A stretch of 64,000 nucleotides of DNA from Hygrophila difformis. Lineage: Eukaryota > Streptophyta > Magnoliopsida > Lamiales > Acanthaceae. The notes under the pieces were generated by a model. The model was not told the origin of the DNA and did no database searches. It saw only the letters and a program-made list of their open reading frames with translations. Position numbers and translations under genes: made by a program. Numbering within the stretch: position 1 is the first letter of the stretch; each line of letters opens with the position of its first letter. The stretch is taken from contig JAOANR010000006.1 of NCBI GenBank assembly GCA_030278955.1, positions 9,757,915 to 9,821,914 of the forward strand. The letters are read 5' to 3'. Of the stretch, positions 1 through 11,450 are shown piece after piece.

Positions 1-804
1 GTGGTGTTATTGATGTCAATCTGAAATACTACATTTTTATGCTGTTATATAATATAGCCGCAGATTCGTTGTATTGGTAGGTCCACTCCCTGTAGTGAAG
101 TTTTATTCCATGTTGGATTTGTTATAACGCTGTCTTTATTCGAGATCCGCAGTTTGGGATTACTGTAGTTTCCTTCAGTAATTGAATGGCAATTATTCTC
201 CCTCAAAGTTAACCATCTCTCTGTCCTCAAGCTGAATCTCACAAAATAAATCCATTTCGACATTGCTAGTATTTACTTGCTATGGCCTATGAATTAGTTT
301 CAAAGGATTTTGGTTGTTATTATGCTTTTCTTCTATCTGTAGTCTCAGGATACCTTCTACCCTTGGTTTGTTGGTGTTTTCCTTTTTGTCAGTATACGTG
401 GGGTGGGTTCGTGTTCTTTGTCTTGTCTTTTCTATTTAGTCAGCTGTGGGATAAATTTTTGGTCTCTTGCTTGTCCTATCAGCCATTGAGCGGTAAAATT
501 CTTGATTACTTGTTAGTGTTTGGATGCTGTATTGAAATTCATAAACCTCATTGCCTGTTGGCTCCGGTCTATCTTACCTTGGATCCAAATATATATAAAT
601 ATATAGTATATGGTTTGTCCCTGATTTTTTCTTCAATCTTTATTTAATGATTGACTGTCTTGTTTCCCATAGGCCACGATGTTTTCTTCTGAGCATAAAG
701 TGCATGATTGTTTATTCATGGCTAATTCAATTTGTTGTATTGCATCCATGTAGACAGTGTCTTCATCAAAATCTTCTTTGCATTGAATTTGAAGGAAATG
801 AGGG
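1..804 (+). other. Upstream and 5' leader region of the PP2C gene
   Basis: No coding sequence is recognisable. The stretch is T-rich like plant intron or leader sequence, with pyrimidine runs before CAG/TAG sites (for example near 672), so a 5' UTR intron is possible but unproven. An upstream ATG at 798-800 is out of frame with the phosphatase start at 805 and would open only a short uORF. The window begins inside this region, so the promoter may lie outside it. Confidence 0.4.
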
Positions 805-2703
805 ATGTGTTCTTGTTTGGGAAGAACAGCAACCTCATGTTTGCGCCCTTTGAGCCACTATGCCCGTATGAACAAGGATGACTATGAGGGCTTTGGAGGT
901 GAGGATGATGCACTTATTTGGTCCCGAGACCTTGAGAAGCATTCCCATGGAGAGTTTTCTTTTGCGGTAGTCCAGGCAAATGAAGTACTCGAGGATCAAA
1001 GCCAAGTTGAGACTGGAAAAGACGCCACTTTTGTTGGGGTCTATGATGGCCATGGTGGCGTGGATGCCTCCAAATACATATGCAACAACCTGTTCCAGCA
1101 GTTGCTTAGTAAGTCATAACTCATAAGTTCCTTTCCTCTTTTATTGGTCTAATTGCTGTTTTATGGTAATGATCATAGATCTTGTCTACAAGCTGGTATG
1201 GAGATTGTTACCTCAAAATGTGTATAAGTGATAGCTTTATAGAATCTTTCTGAATCTGAATAATAAATTTGTTCCCAGGTTTCGAAATTTGTTTACCAAT
1301 CCAAACAGTACTGGAACATGCTTTATTAGCTAAACCAATGTGAAATTTGGTAGATATAATCTTTAGAGTGTGGATAGGGAATTGATATAAGTGGTGCTAC
1401 GTCTTGTATGAGCAAATGACAGGGAAATTATGGTGAAATTCCTGAATTCCTTCGGTCACAAAATTTAGCATACATCTTGGGTCATTGTGTTGCTCATTAG
1501 TCCATTATATTCTTTGGCTCTTATTTAGATTGTGTTGTTACATGTTGGTGATATATGTAGTTCATTTGTTTCCACTACTGGTTGATGTGATCAAACCTTT
1601 TGCTGTACAGGACTTGCACGGGAAACTGGAGAGATATCTGAAGATATTCTCAGAAACGCAGTGTCTGAAACAGAAAACGGTTTTCTGTCTCTTGTTCGGA
1701 GAGCACACGCAATAAGACCAGCAATAGCAGCAGTCGGGTCTTGTTGCCTTGCTGGTGTTATCTGGAAAGGGACATTGTATGTTGCTAACTTAGGGGATTC
1801 CAGAGCTGTAATTGGCTGTGTAGAAAGATCAAATACTATTGTCGCTGAGCAGCTGACCAGAGATCACAACGCCAGTATGGAGGAGGTTCGGAAAGAATTA
1901 AAGGCATTACATCCTGAAGATCCACAAATTGTAGTTATGAAGCAAGGGGTTTGGCGTATCAAGGGCATTATACAGGTTCAATAGCAATTCATATTGAACC
2001 CTGTTTTTAATTAAGCAGAATCCATCGAATAAAAGAACATTGTGTTTAGCATAGCACTTTACATTAGACGCATGAAGGCTATGTCGTTGAATTTTTCTCT
2101 TCTGTTAATAATATCGTGTTATATACATTTTCCAGGTTTCCAGATCCATTGGTGATGCTTATCTGAAGAGGCCCGAGTTTGCTCTTGATCCATCATTCCC
2201 TCGATTTTACCTTCCTGAACCTATTCATCAGCCGGTATTGAGAGCTGATCCAGCTGTTCTGACTAGATGTTTACAACCAAGTGATAAATTTCTCATTTTG
2301 GCATCCGATGGTCTTTGGGAACACTTGACAAATCAAGAAGCAGTGGAGATAGTTCATAACAATTCAAGAGCAGTACGAACAATGTTCCTACAAATCCTTT
2401 AGGTTATCCAATTTTTGTCATGTACACATATTCCTATACTATGTATTTTCTTGGTATATGCAGGGTATAGCTAGAAGGCTGGTCTTGGCAGCCTTGCAGA
2501 AAGCGGCCAAGACAAGACAGATAGCATATAATGAAATAAAGAAGCTCAAGCAGGGAGTGAGGAGGCACATTCACGACGATATCACGGTTGTGGTGGTCTT
2601 CTTGGACAGCCATGATGGGTCGTTGGATGATACAAACTTCAACCCTGGATTATCAGTTCGTGGATTTGTTGATGATACTGTGCCATCAAATTTTAACTTG
2701 TGA
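805..2703 (+). CDS. Clade D protein phosphatase 2C
   Basis: Four exons (805-1108, 1611-1975, 2136-2372, 2464-2703) join in frame to 381 residues. This is a PP2C-type, metal-dependent Ser/Thr phosphatase. The metal and phosphate motifs are visible: Glu-Asp at 63-64, DGHGG at 81-85, GDSRA at 163-167, SDG at 280-282 and the C-terminal Asp pair at 340-341. The sequence between them (VGSCCL, the WRIKG stretch, GIARRL and the RRHIHDDITVV end) is diagnostic of plant clade D. In Arabidopsis, members of that clade dephosphorylate plasma-membrane H+-ATPase and are inhibited by SAUR proteins; whether this protein does so is inference. A Cys/Arg-rich N-terminus replaces a clear signal peptide. The nearest relative I recall is APD8 (At5g06750). 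All introns are GT-AG and the catalytic core is complete, so it should be active. Confidence 0.9.
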
Positions 2704-3283
2704 GGAGGTTTGATCTTGTCCGCATTTCCACAGTCCCCAGTGTCCTGTTGTCTCCCTTTCAAACCGTTACATAGTCCCTTGTGCTGTGTTGGGACTTGGA
2801 ATTTTGAAGACATCCATGATATCCATGTATGTGTAAAGTATTCAAGATTCATTCGATGGTTCTGCCACAATCACTCTTGGCTTCTTGAATATTTTTTGTT
2901 CACCAATTGAACTTGATGATCATTTTGTGATACTGTAGTTGTGTTAAAGCGACACTTGGGATGGTCCGTAGCAGATGGTATACTGTTAATTCATTTTGTG
3001 TAATTGTGCTTATATAATGTTTTTGGGTGATTACTGATTTTTCTCCCTTTTGTATACTGTTATCTTTCATCTTCTAGCAAACACCCCGCGGCCGCGACCC
3101 ACACATGTTAACAGGTGCCGTATAACCTTTATAGCGTTAACAGGTGCCGCCAGCCTAGCTAACGAACCTTAGCATAGAAACAGCTACGGCTACGGCTACG
3201 GCCTGCCCGTTTACTTCTTTAGGCATAGCATTCAGTTCACTTCAAAACCTCCTCCTAGTTACCTAAATTCACCAACTACTATA
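2704..3283. other. PP2C 3' flank and Nudix promoter
   Basis: There is no gene here. The first 350 bases are probably the phosphatase 3' UTR. Bases 3085-3200 contain two copies of a GTTAACAGGTGCCG motif (about 3107 and 3137) and a CTACGG-type repeat near 3183, just upstream of the Nudix start. These may be promoter elements, but I cannot assign a factor. Confidence 0.4.
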
Positions 3284-3610
3284 ATGCTTAAAGCTTTCCA
3301 GATTCTTGGTTCATCCTCCTCCGCTTCCTGCTCCGCCTCCGGTTGTTTTTCCTTGCCCCACCGTTTCAAGAATACCAACCCCACCCATTCCAATTTCTTC
3401 TTAATTTCAAGAAAACCGATCGAATCCGCTGTTTGGGACTACTTCCCAAAAGCTGCCGTTTCTTCTTCCTTTCGATTCCGCAGGCGCTGCTTCTTTAGGG
3501 CTTATCGAATGTCCCACAATCATTCTGGATCGGCATCGGATGGCCCTTCGCCTTCTTCTTCATCGTCAACGTCTGTTGCGATTCACACTTCCGTGAGTTT
3601 CTGTTGCCTC

Positions 3611-3650
<40 letters not shown>

Positions 3651-5554
3651 CCCATTCCATTTGAATATCGTTGTTTCTTAATCTGATCTCACTCATTAGG
3701 TTTTGTATTTGGTTTCTTCTTTTGTTTTTATTTCTTGCCTGGATTGATATTATAACGTTTTTTTAAGTGATTTTCGACTAAGGATGTGCTATGGGTGTTC
3801 TTCTTAGTCCTGCATTTGAATTGAACGGATGCGTTTGTTCCATAATAGGTTTGCCTGCCGGATATATTGCATAAATTCCTTTTCGTTTGTTCTAAAATAT
3901 ATTCTCACAAATCACCCCTTTGTGATTTGCTTTAATAGTTAAACTGAAATAGGGTTAGTGGTTGGGTTTATCTGTGTATGCTGGTATGCTCTAATTTGTT
4001 GTACAGAATATCCAGAATGCAATATATGATTGGTATGCTGCTCAAAAGGGATGCACAGTGTTGAGATCCAAGTTATTGTGGTTCTGTATGTTGCTCAAAA
4101 GGTGTTGAGATTTAAGTTATTGTGGGTCTGAATTCCACAATGACCATTTTCACGCACCAGGAATTTCATAATGCATATAACAGCAGCAATGTTAAGGACA
4201 ACCAAATAAGTACTTTGATTTCTCTTATGAAAGATTCAAAAGGTGCCAAACCATTCATTACATTGACATGCCCATCAGTAGATGGCTAGATGCAAAACAC
4301 ACTCCAATAAAACTTGTATAGGCCTTTCAGCATTTGTTGAGCAGCCCAATCCCCCAATTTAATATTCAAGATTAGATCCTTGCATATCTCTGTTCATGCA
4401 AACTTCAACAGTTCAGCAGCATCACATGTAAATTCACAGCCAAACTTACCCTCAGGAACTTTCTGTGTTGCCTCTGTGGATTATATTCTATATGGACACT
4501 CTTTTTATGCTATTTTTAATGTTGTGCTAATGTGTGATAACCTCAGGGTAGTAGTAGGAAAATTAATTTCTGCCAGTCATGTGGTGGTCCAACAAAACAT
4601 GAGATACCTGATGGGGAGGAAAGGATGAGAGCTATTTGCACACGCTGTGGAAAAATTATGTATGAGAATCCAAAAATGGTGAGTATGTACTGTGATAGTT
4701 TACCATAGTACCTATATACAGTTTTTAATGTATTCCAGCATAGTCCCGACTCTCAGAGACTTGGAAGGGAAATTGGCATTTTTGTGCAGGGTGACATGAT
4801 TTCTTATTGCAAATCGCCCTCCCATTTTTTATGTTATTCATTTTTATGCTTGTTGATTTTACAAGATGTCAATTTTGGTTAATAGGTTGTTGGTTGCCTC
4901 ATTGAGCATGAAAACAAGATATTGTTGTGCAAACGAAAGATTCAACCCTCATATGGCCTTTGGTAAGGCATTTAGCATTGAGCACTTTTACTATGTTCTG
5001 TCTTTTGCATAACTGCTATTGTTTAATGCGTCTGATCTGGTGGATATATAGGACACTTCCTGCTGGTTTCATGGAGATTGGTGAATCTGCCGCTGAAGGA
5101 GCTAGTCGGGAAACTTGGGAGGAGGCGAATGCTGAGGTGGAAGTCCAGTCACCATTTGCTCAATTAGATATCCCTCTTATAGGCCAAGTAATATCACCCC
5201 TGAAGTGAATTCATCTATTAGATTTTGTCTAAATGCTTGGCAAATCCATATAAGATCTTGCTTTGATGTGGACAGACATACATGATTTTCTTGGCAAAGC
5301 TGAAGAGACCTCACTTTTCGCCTGGTCCAGAATCATCAGAATGCCAACTCTTTGCAATTGATGACATTCCTTTTGATTCTTTGGCGTTTTCGTCAATGCT
5401 GGTCACATTGAAACTGGTAAGATCCTGCTGAGAATTTTTGGGTGAGCATGGTATGTGTAACTTGTTATCTGATGTCTTCCGTCTTATGTAGTACATTGAA
5501 GATAAAAAGCTCGGAAGACCCAAGTTTCACTATGGAATCATAAACAAAAGGTGA
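3284..5554 (+). CDS. NUDX23: Nudix hydrolase 23-like, chloroplast-targeted
   Basis: Six exons (3284-3592, 4547-4678, 4886-4962, 5052-5187, 5276-5416, 5492-5554) join in frame to 285 residues. The family hydrolyses FAD and ADP-ribose; in Arabidopsis NUDX23 takes part in plastid flavin homeostasis. A Ser-rich N-terminus of about 75 residues looks like a transit peptide. It is followed by a zinc ribbon (C112, C115, C134, C137), then the Nudix fold with its box from Gly178: G-x5-E184-x7-R192-E193-x2-E196-E197. The box glycine that normally follows the two glutamates is Asn199. The C-terminal helix and the [10 protein letters not shown] end fit plant NUDX23. Intron 1 carries a 39-base T run. Exon 2 begins with [14 protein letters not shown], which fixes the splice site. 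The product is probably plastidial and functional; the Asn change is the only oddity. Confidence 0.9.
3612..3650 (+). repeat. Poly(T) run in Nudix intron 1
   Basis: An uninterrupted run of 39 T lies 20 bases inside intron 1 of the Nudix gene. It could be length-polymorphic or a residue of an inverted poly(A)-tailed insertion; no retroelement body is visible beside it. Confidence 0.8.
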
Positions 5555-5984
5555 CTAATCTATACATATTAGCCTGTTTCACATAATCACATGGATAGGT
5601 GTACGTTGAGTTAGATCTGTTTTTCCGAGTTTATGACATCGTGATGGAGAGAAAGCACCCGAGTCTAGAATCATATTCTTATGCTGTGTTTATTGGGATA
5701 TTTTCAGGCCTGGGACGAGCCCTTCAGAAATTCATGCCTACACTTTGGATAATCATTTTAGATGCTGATTGTGCTGCCAGTATGGTAGCAATGTAGGATG
5801 AACAAATCAAATGCCAAATACTTGTAATGTGACCTGAATTGAACTTGTGAATTCTCCTTTTTTTGGTTTCTTTTGTGTGCTGTAATTATTTGTGTGCTGC
5901 TGCGATCTTTTGCAATATAATGGAACGATATCCCTGTCCCAAAAATGCCAGAATTATAATGGTGAGGTTCTTACGTTGGTCCAA

Positions 5985-6140
5985 GCTCTTTCCATTTTCC
6001 AGGTTGAGGCAAATGAAAGTCTGTAATATTAACATCTCACATCGGGTGCTATATGGGAGTATGGGACTAGGTATGGAATCCAACCCCCAACCTTCATGTT
6101 GAAAGTGAGGGGCTTGACCAATGAGCTAAGTCTTCATCAT
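5985..6140 (-). mobile_element. tRNA-derived SINE-like element
   Basis: Read on the minus strand, this stretch carries an RNA polymerase III A box (TAGCTCATTGG, plus coordinates 6118-6128) and, 32 bases further on, a B box (GGTTGGATTCC, 6075-6085) that differs from the GGTTCGANTCC consensus at one position. The internal promoter layout is that of a tRNA-derived SINE head. A tRNA-unrelated body follows, but I cannot fix its 3' end or a target duplication, so the limits are approximate. It lies in the 3' flank of the Nudix gene. A functional tRNA is excluded because no cloverleaf or acceptor stem can be drawn. Confidence 0.5.
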
Positions 6141-6360
6141 ACTTATGAAGTTTGGTATTAGCTCAGCAATAACCTCAAATTTGTTGTAATAAAATATTTT
6201 TTATATCCAAGGTAACAAAATAAATTTGAGGTTGTTCAATCAATAGTTTATGCAAACATACAGTTCAACAATAAATATGATGATACATAATGGATTTTAG
6301 TATGGAGTATTAATTATTGGTATAGTAGAAGTTACTGATTTGGTTGTATACTCAATAGTA

Positions 6361-6618
6361 CTCCCTCCCTTTTTTTTAAAGGTTACGTTTTGACTTTTTT
6401 TATGTTCGTTGTAGCACTTTGACTTCTATTTTTGTTATAGTTATAGAAGACAAAATATAGTCATGTGAGATCTTATTGGATTCGTCTCATCTTGTAGTTT
6501 TTAAATATCAAATTTTTAGAATTTTTACTTGTACCAAATTTGAGTTATTAATCATTGAAAATGTGCATTGGCATAAATGCAAATTGAAGTGTAACATTTT
6601 AAAAAAAAATGAAAGAAG
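6361..6618. mobile_element. Stowaway-type MITE
   Basis: It begins with CTCCCTCCC after a TA dinucleotide and ends with GAAAGAAG before TA. The inside is the family core found in many copies here: ACTTTGACT, a GTGAGATCTTATTGGATTCG-like segment and ACCAAATTTGAGTTATTAA. The right terminus has decayed. Its length of 258 bp matches other copies in the window. It is a Tc1/mariner-related non-autonomous element without coding capacity. Confidence 0.7.
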
Positions 6619-6689
6619 TATTAAAATTTAACGGTAAATAATTTAACGGTAAATAATTCAGTAGTATTAAGAAAAGTCATAATGTATCA

Positions 6690-8365
6690 TTTGGAAGGTC
6701 ACGGATCCTTGCTTAAATAAGTTCATTGGAAGGATGGAGTGGACATGGTCTGCATCTTGTTAGCTGGAAGAAACTAGCGCTGCCCAAGATCATGGGAGGT
6801 GTTGGTTTGCGGTCTAGCCGGGATATGAATATTGCCCTTCTTGGCAAGTTATTTATGGAGTTGATTGGTCGCTCATCTAAGCCTTGGGTGGAGCTCTTGG
6901 TAGCTAAATATAGGCCAGATAATGGCGTGTTGCCTCCACGGATTAATGCTTCTCCTATTTATCGGGCTTTGATTAAGCCTGGTAACTATCCAGAGGACGG
7001 TGTGTGTGTGCGTGTTGGGTCGGGAGATGTCACATTCCTTGGCTGCGTGGGGGAGCTTTGGCTCATCGCCTTCCCTATGTTATTTTGCTGATGTTGATTT
7101 GAAGCTTAATGAAGTCTGGGAGCAGGGATGTTGGGCATCAGAGAAACTCTACACTCCCATTCCCATTTATATTAAAAATGAGATTATTCGCCTTGGTCCT
7201 ATATCATTCCATCCGCAAGTTGTTGACACCTGGAGATGGTTGGGATCTCTGTCCGGGACATACACCGTTAAATCCGGTTATATGTGGCATATGCATCATG
7301 GTGGGGTTTTGGAGGATCGGAAGAAATCTTGGGTGTGGTGTATTAAGGGTCCGGAGAAGCTCAAGGTTTTATTTTGGCTAGTTGTGCATGATAATATGCC
7401 GCTTAATGCTACACGTTATAGGAGGGGTCTTGCTATTTCTTCTACTTGTGTTATGTGTGGTAGTGGTGAGGAATCTATTCGCCATCTTTTTTTCTATTGT
7501 CCAAAGTCTATCCAGGTGTGGAATGGTCTTGGTCTTAGGGTGGATTCTTATTGGAGGGATGAGTTGCAAGATTCTTCTATTGCTCTTAAGCATTTCTGTC
7601 ATCGTTGGACATTTCTTCATTTTGCGGCTGTATAGGGCATTTGGTTGATGCGCAATGCTGCCTGCTTCCGTGGTGAAGAACCTAATATTGTGGAGGTGGT
7701 TGGCAAGGTGCGTAGGTTGGGGGAGGCTTTTACCAGGGCTTTCGCTAAGCCTATGCAACTTGTTGTGCCTCGTTTGGTTTCTTGGAAGCCTCCTGAGTGT
7801 GTTGGGACCATTCTCCATGTGGATGGTAGCTCTCTCGGGAACCCCGGTGATGCTGGTTTTGGTGTTGTTATCCGAGAGGCTGATGACAGGTGGGTGTTGG
7901 GTTTTTCGGGCTATGTTGGCGTGTCTACATGCTTGGTGGCGGAACTTTATGCTATCATGCATGGTATGCGGCAACTAGCTGATTTGGCTATGGCTCATGC
8001 TCATTGCCTATCCGATTCCTCTGAAGCGCTCCGGATCACTCGTCAAGGGATTGGCATGTATCATTGACTTTCTCCTTTGGTCATGCAAATTTCTGATCTT
8101 TTGAATCTCCATCCGGGTTTTTCTTGGTCTCATGTGTTGCATGAAGGTAATATGATTGCGGATGTGTTGGCTAAGCGGGGAACTCGAGCAGTTGATTTGT
8201 TCACTACTTGGGTTTTTCCTCCGGATGAAGCTAAGGCCTTCCTCACGGCAGATTTATCTGGTGTTTAGATTTTAGTCAGATTTCTTCTCTTCTTTCTCTT
8301 TATTTTCTGTAGATTTTTTCTTTCCCTTTTGCCGGACGTTTGGTGTCACCGCTTATAAAAAAAGA
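6690..8365 (+). pseudogene. 5'-truncated LINE (RT C-terminus, zf-RVT, RNase H)
   Basis: These are remains of a plant non-LTR retrotransposon polyprotein. The reverse transcriptase C-terminal region is read in one frame from about 6726. After a frameshift near 7010-7030, a second frame carries the zinc-binding zf-RVT domain (about 7200-7530, with the CVMCG and HLFFYC motifs). The same frame continues through an in-frame TAG (7633-7635) into an RNase H domain (HVDGSS near 7818, AELYAI near 7940), a second in-frame stop (8065-8067) and the domain end at 8265. The T-rich 3' region ends in a short A-rich tail at about 8357-8363. Flanking 16-mers AAGTCATAATGTATCA (6674-6689) and AAGTCATACTGTATCA (8366-8381) differ at one base and are the target duplication. 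The element is dead and 5'-truncated. Confidence 0.88.
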
Positions 8366-8667
8366 AAGTCATACTGTATCAAATATCCATACAATATTAT
8401 AACCAATATGAAGGAATAGGATTTTATTTATCCAACAATTTGGTATTTTCCCATCAAGAATAAATTATCAATAAAAAGTAAAGTCATTTTAGGCTAGCCT
8501 ATATTCTTAACATGAGATGGAATGTGCTCTTTGATGTTAGTCACAAATATATTGAAATGAATGACAGAATGAGGTACTATATAATGTAGTACTACTCCAT
8601 TAGACATTAGTAGTATTATACTATTATTACTTCATCTACCAATTCGTCCCAATGATTTAATGAAATA

Positions 8668-8926
8668 CTTTTCCGTCTCAGTGTAATTGTTACACACCCT
8701 TTCAACACGCATGCCGATATACATTTTTAACGGTTAATAACTTAAATTTTATACAACGAAAAGTTATAAAAAGTTGATTGTCTAAAACTACAATATTAGA
8801 CGAATCTAACAAGATCTCGCTTGACTATGTCTTTTCTTATATAACTATGATAAAAATTTGAATCAAAGTTAAACAGTGAATATTGTTAAAAAATGATTTG
8901 TAACAAAAAGAGTGAGACGGAGGAAG
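8668..8926. mobile_element. Stowaway-type MITE, 259 bp
   Basis: TA-flanked ends CTTTTCCGTCTCA (left) and TGAGACGGAGGAAG (right) are inverted repeats of each other. The core is shared with other copies, in reverse orientation (GACGAATCTAACAAGATCTC). It lies about 260 bp upstream of the fibrillin start codon, so it sits in or near that promoter. Confidence 0.8.
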
Positions 8927-9187
8927 TAAGCACCAAGAATAGAAAATCCACCCTGTCTTAAACGAACCGCCAGTTCACCAATCACCATAATAGGGCGATT
9001 GGCGAAGCCTATAAAGGACTTGTTCCGGTTTTCCTCTTTTGTCAAAATCCGGAACACATTGCTCAGTACATATAGTCATCTCGCTTCCTTAGATTTGTTT
9101 GATTCATCGTCAACCTATCTTTCATCCCAATTCCCATCCAATTAACTACCAATAACCCAACCATCGTTCCCAGTTCTCCAATTTCCA

Positions 9188-11450
9188 ATGGCTTCTTCAC
9201 CCTCTTCCATCTCATTCTCAATGCTCCACTCTTCCACTTCTCCGCCTTCCCCTCCTTCATTCTTTCTCCCCAACAACATCTACATTAATCCTAGTTGCAA
9301 CTGTGAGTTTTCCTCCAAATCCAAATTCTCCACTCCCCCTATCCGACCTAAATTCCCCCGTAACTGTAGGGCAATGGTTCAGCAAACAGTGCAGGGCGGG
9401 GGTCCTTCAGCAGCCTACGCCAAGGAAATGGAAAGGCTCTCTGCCAAAGAATCTCTTCTTCTCGCTGTAAGCTTCACCTCTAAAACTATAACCTACCATT
9501 CCCTTCCCTCTTCTGAAATTGATTACTAGTATTAAAATTCACCAATTTCCATTTTCCTTTTATGTGTATGGCTGTTAATGTGATTCTATTATTCTTACCC
9601 AAAGGATATTCCGGTACGGATTTCGCTTTTCTGTAAAGTAGTATTTTTGTTGCTATTTTTTACCAACAAACTTTGCCAGACGATCTTCATGTTGAACCTT
9701 TTTGCCTGTTCTACTGAACTTTTACCAAATATAAAGCTTGTGTTTCTTGAAAAAAGAAAAAGGGTATCTTGACATGAATGTTCGTGGCATACATTTGGCG
9801 TTGATTGCCGCTGATTGTAATTATGTGACCGAGAAAGGCTCGAACTCGAATTGTGGAATCAATCTGAATTTTATCTTTTTATGTTTAAATAATTAGTAAT
9901 AAAACTATTTGTGGTTTGTGTAGAAACTCCAGAGCACCAAGAATGAAGCAATTTTAAAGTTTGATGAAGTGGGATTTGATTACATTACCTTGTTTCTTTG
10001 TTTATTTAATGTTTTTAGTTCAGAGATGCTGGGGGTTTTGAGGCATTGGTCACTGGAAAAACTACAGATATCCAACAGATTGATGTGAATGAGAGAATCG
10101 TTAGCCTTGAGCGCCTTAATCCTACTCCTCGACCAACAACGTAATATGGTTCTAATTCATTCTGTCCAAGTGTTGCTGTAGGAATGTTTCTGTATGAGGT
10201 TTTTACTTCTCTGATTCTGTAATTTCAGTTCTCCTTTTCTTGAAGGCCGGTGGAATTTCGAGTGGTTTGGAACAGGAAGTGTAGGACTCATTGCTGCTCG
10301 GGTGTTGTTTGTGTAAGTTACTGTTGATTTACTCTTTGAATAAGAGAAACTTAAGCTGCATTCAATACTGAGCTGAATGAAATATTAAGTTTAATCTCCC
10401 AAAATTTTTGATGGAAGAATTTGATGTGCAGGAGATCTCCTCCGGAGTTGGCAAATTTATCAAAAATGGATGTGTTGATCAAGGATGGATATGCCAAGGT
10501 TTCAGCAAGCGTCAAGTTACTTAATTCGGTACGTGGTATCTTCTTGAAATTTGACCTTTGGTTGCCACATGTCCCAAACTGTTGACTGAGTTTGTCCAGA
10601 TGATTATGTGCACGTCTCCTTTCCCAAACCAGAGGGTAAAAACTAGTAATCTCATTGCAGATAGAAAGTAATTTTATGATCACAACCAAGTTATCTGTTG
10701 AGGGGCCCCTTCGAATGAAAGAGGAATATATAGAGGGGGCAATAGAATCCCCAAAAGTTAATGAAGAAGCAATACCTCAGCAGCTAAAAGGCGCTTTTGG
10801 TCAGGCAGCAAACTCACTACAGCAGCTTCCTGTCCCCATTAAGGATGTTGTGGCCGGTGGATTGAAGGTCCCTCTTGGTAATCACCACTTTCCAATACTA
10901 ATGCCAATAGAGCTCTGATTTTTATCATCTATTTGCACCAGGAGTCATACTATCCTCTGGAAGAATTTACCTGTTACGATTTTTTTACGTAGGTGGGAGA
11001 TTCGAGAGGCTGTTTATGATTTCTTACCTGGACGATGAGATTCTGGTACGATTTATTAGCAATTGATGTGCTGTTTTTGAGTTAGAAATATATCGTATCC
11101 TATGAATGAACTGTGCCGGTGAGTCTAATATGCATATGGATTTAGTCACACGGTGAGAAATACTAGTATTTTGATCTCAACTGCAAGCAGTTGTGTTGCT
11201 TAAGTTCTCCTTGATTTTATTTATTTGAATATTTTCGTTAATCATTTAATACTTATGGGCTATATGTTTCTCCTGGATAAGAGTTTCCAATTATTGGAAA
11301 CTGGCCACAGTGGAATATTTACAGTCATGCCATGTGATTATGAACTTGATGCAGATAATAAGAGACACTAGTGGAGTGCCGGAAGTTCTTACAAGATTAG
11401 ATCCAGGACCATCAGTGATGGCAGAACCAATGGCCGAGTATGAAAGCTGA
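9188..11450 (+). CDS. Plastid-lipid-associated protein / fibrillin (PAP13, FBN7-like)
   Basis: Seven exons (9188-9466, 10019-10140, 10229-10312, 10432-10528, 10661-10877, 10993-11045, 11355-11450) join in frame to 315 residues. Residues 1 to about 60 are Ser/Pro-rich with few acidic residues, as in a chloroplast transit peptide. The PAP/fibrillin domain follows, with LEGRWNFEWFG, VEGPLRMKEEYIEG, and the C-terminal SYLDDEILIIRDTSGVPEVL typical of the family. Fibrillins are lipocalin-like plastid proteins that bind lipids and coat plastoglobules or thylakoid margins; FBN7 members are plastoglobule proteins in Arabidopsis. The closest relative I recall is PAP13 (At2g42130), so the name is by resemblance. 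A Stowaway MITE sits just upstream. Confidence 0.88.

Noticed and set aside
6075..6128. Functional tRNA gene on the minus strand
   Set aside because: A and B boxes are present but no cloverleaf stems, anticodon loop or acceptor stem can be formed.
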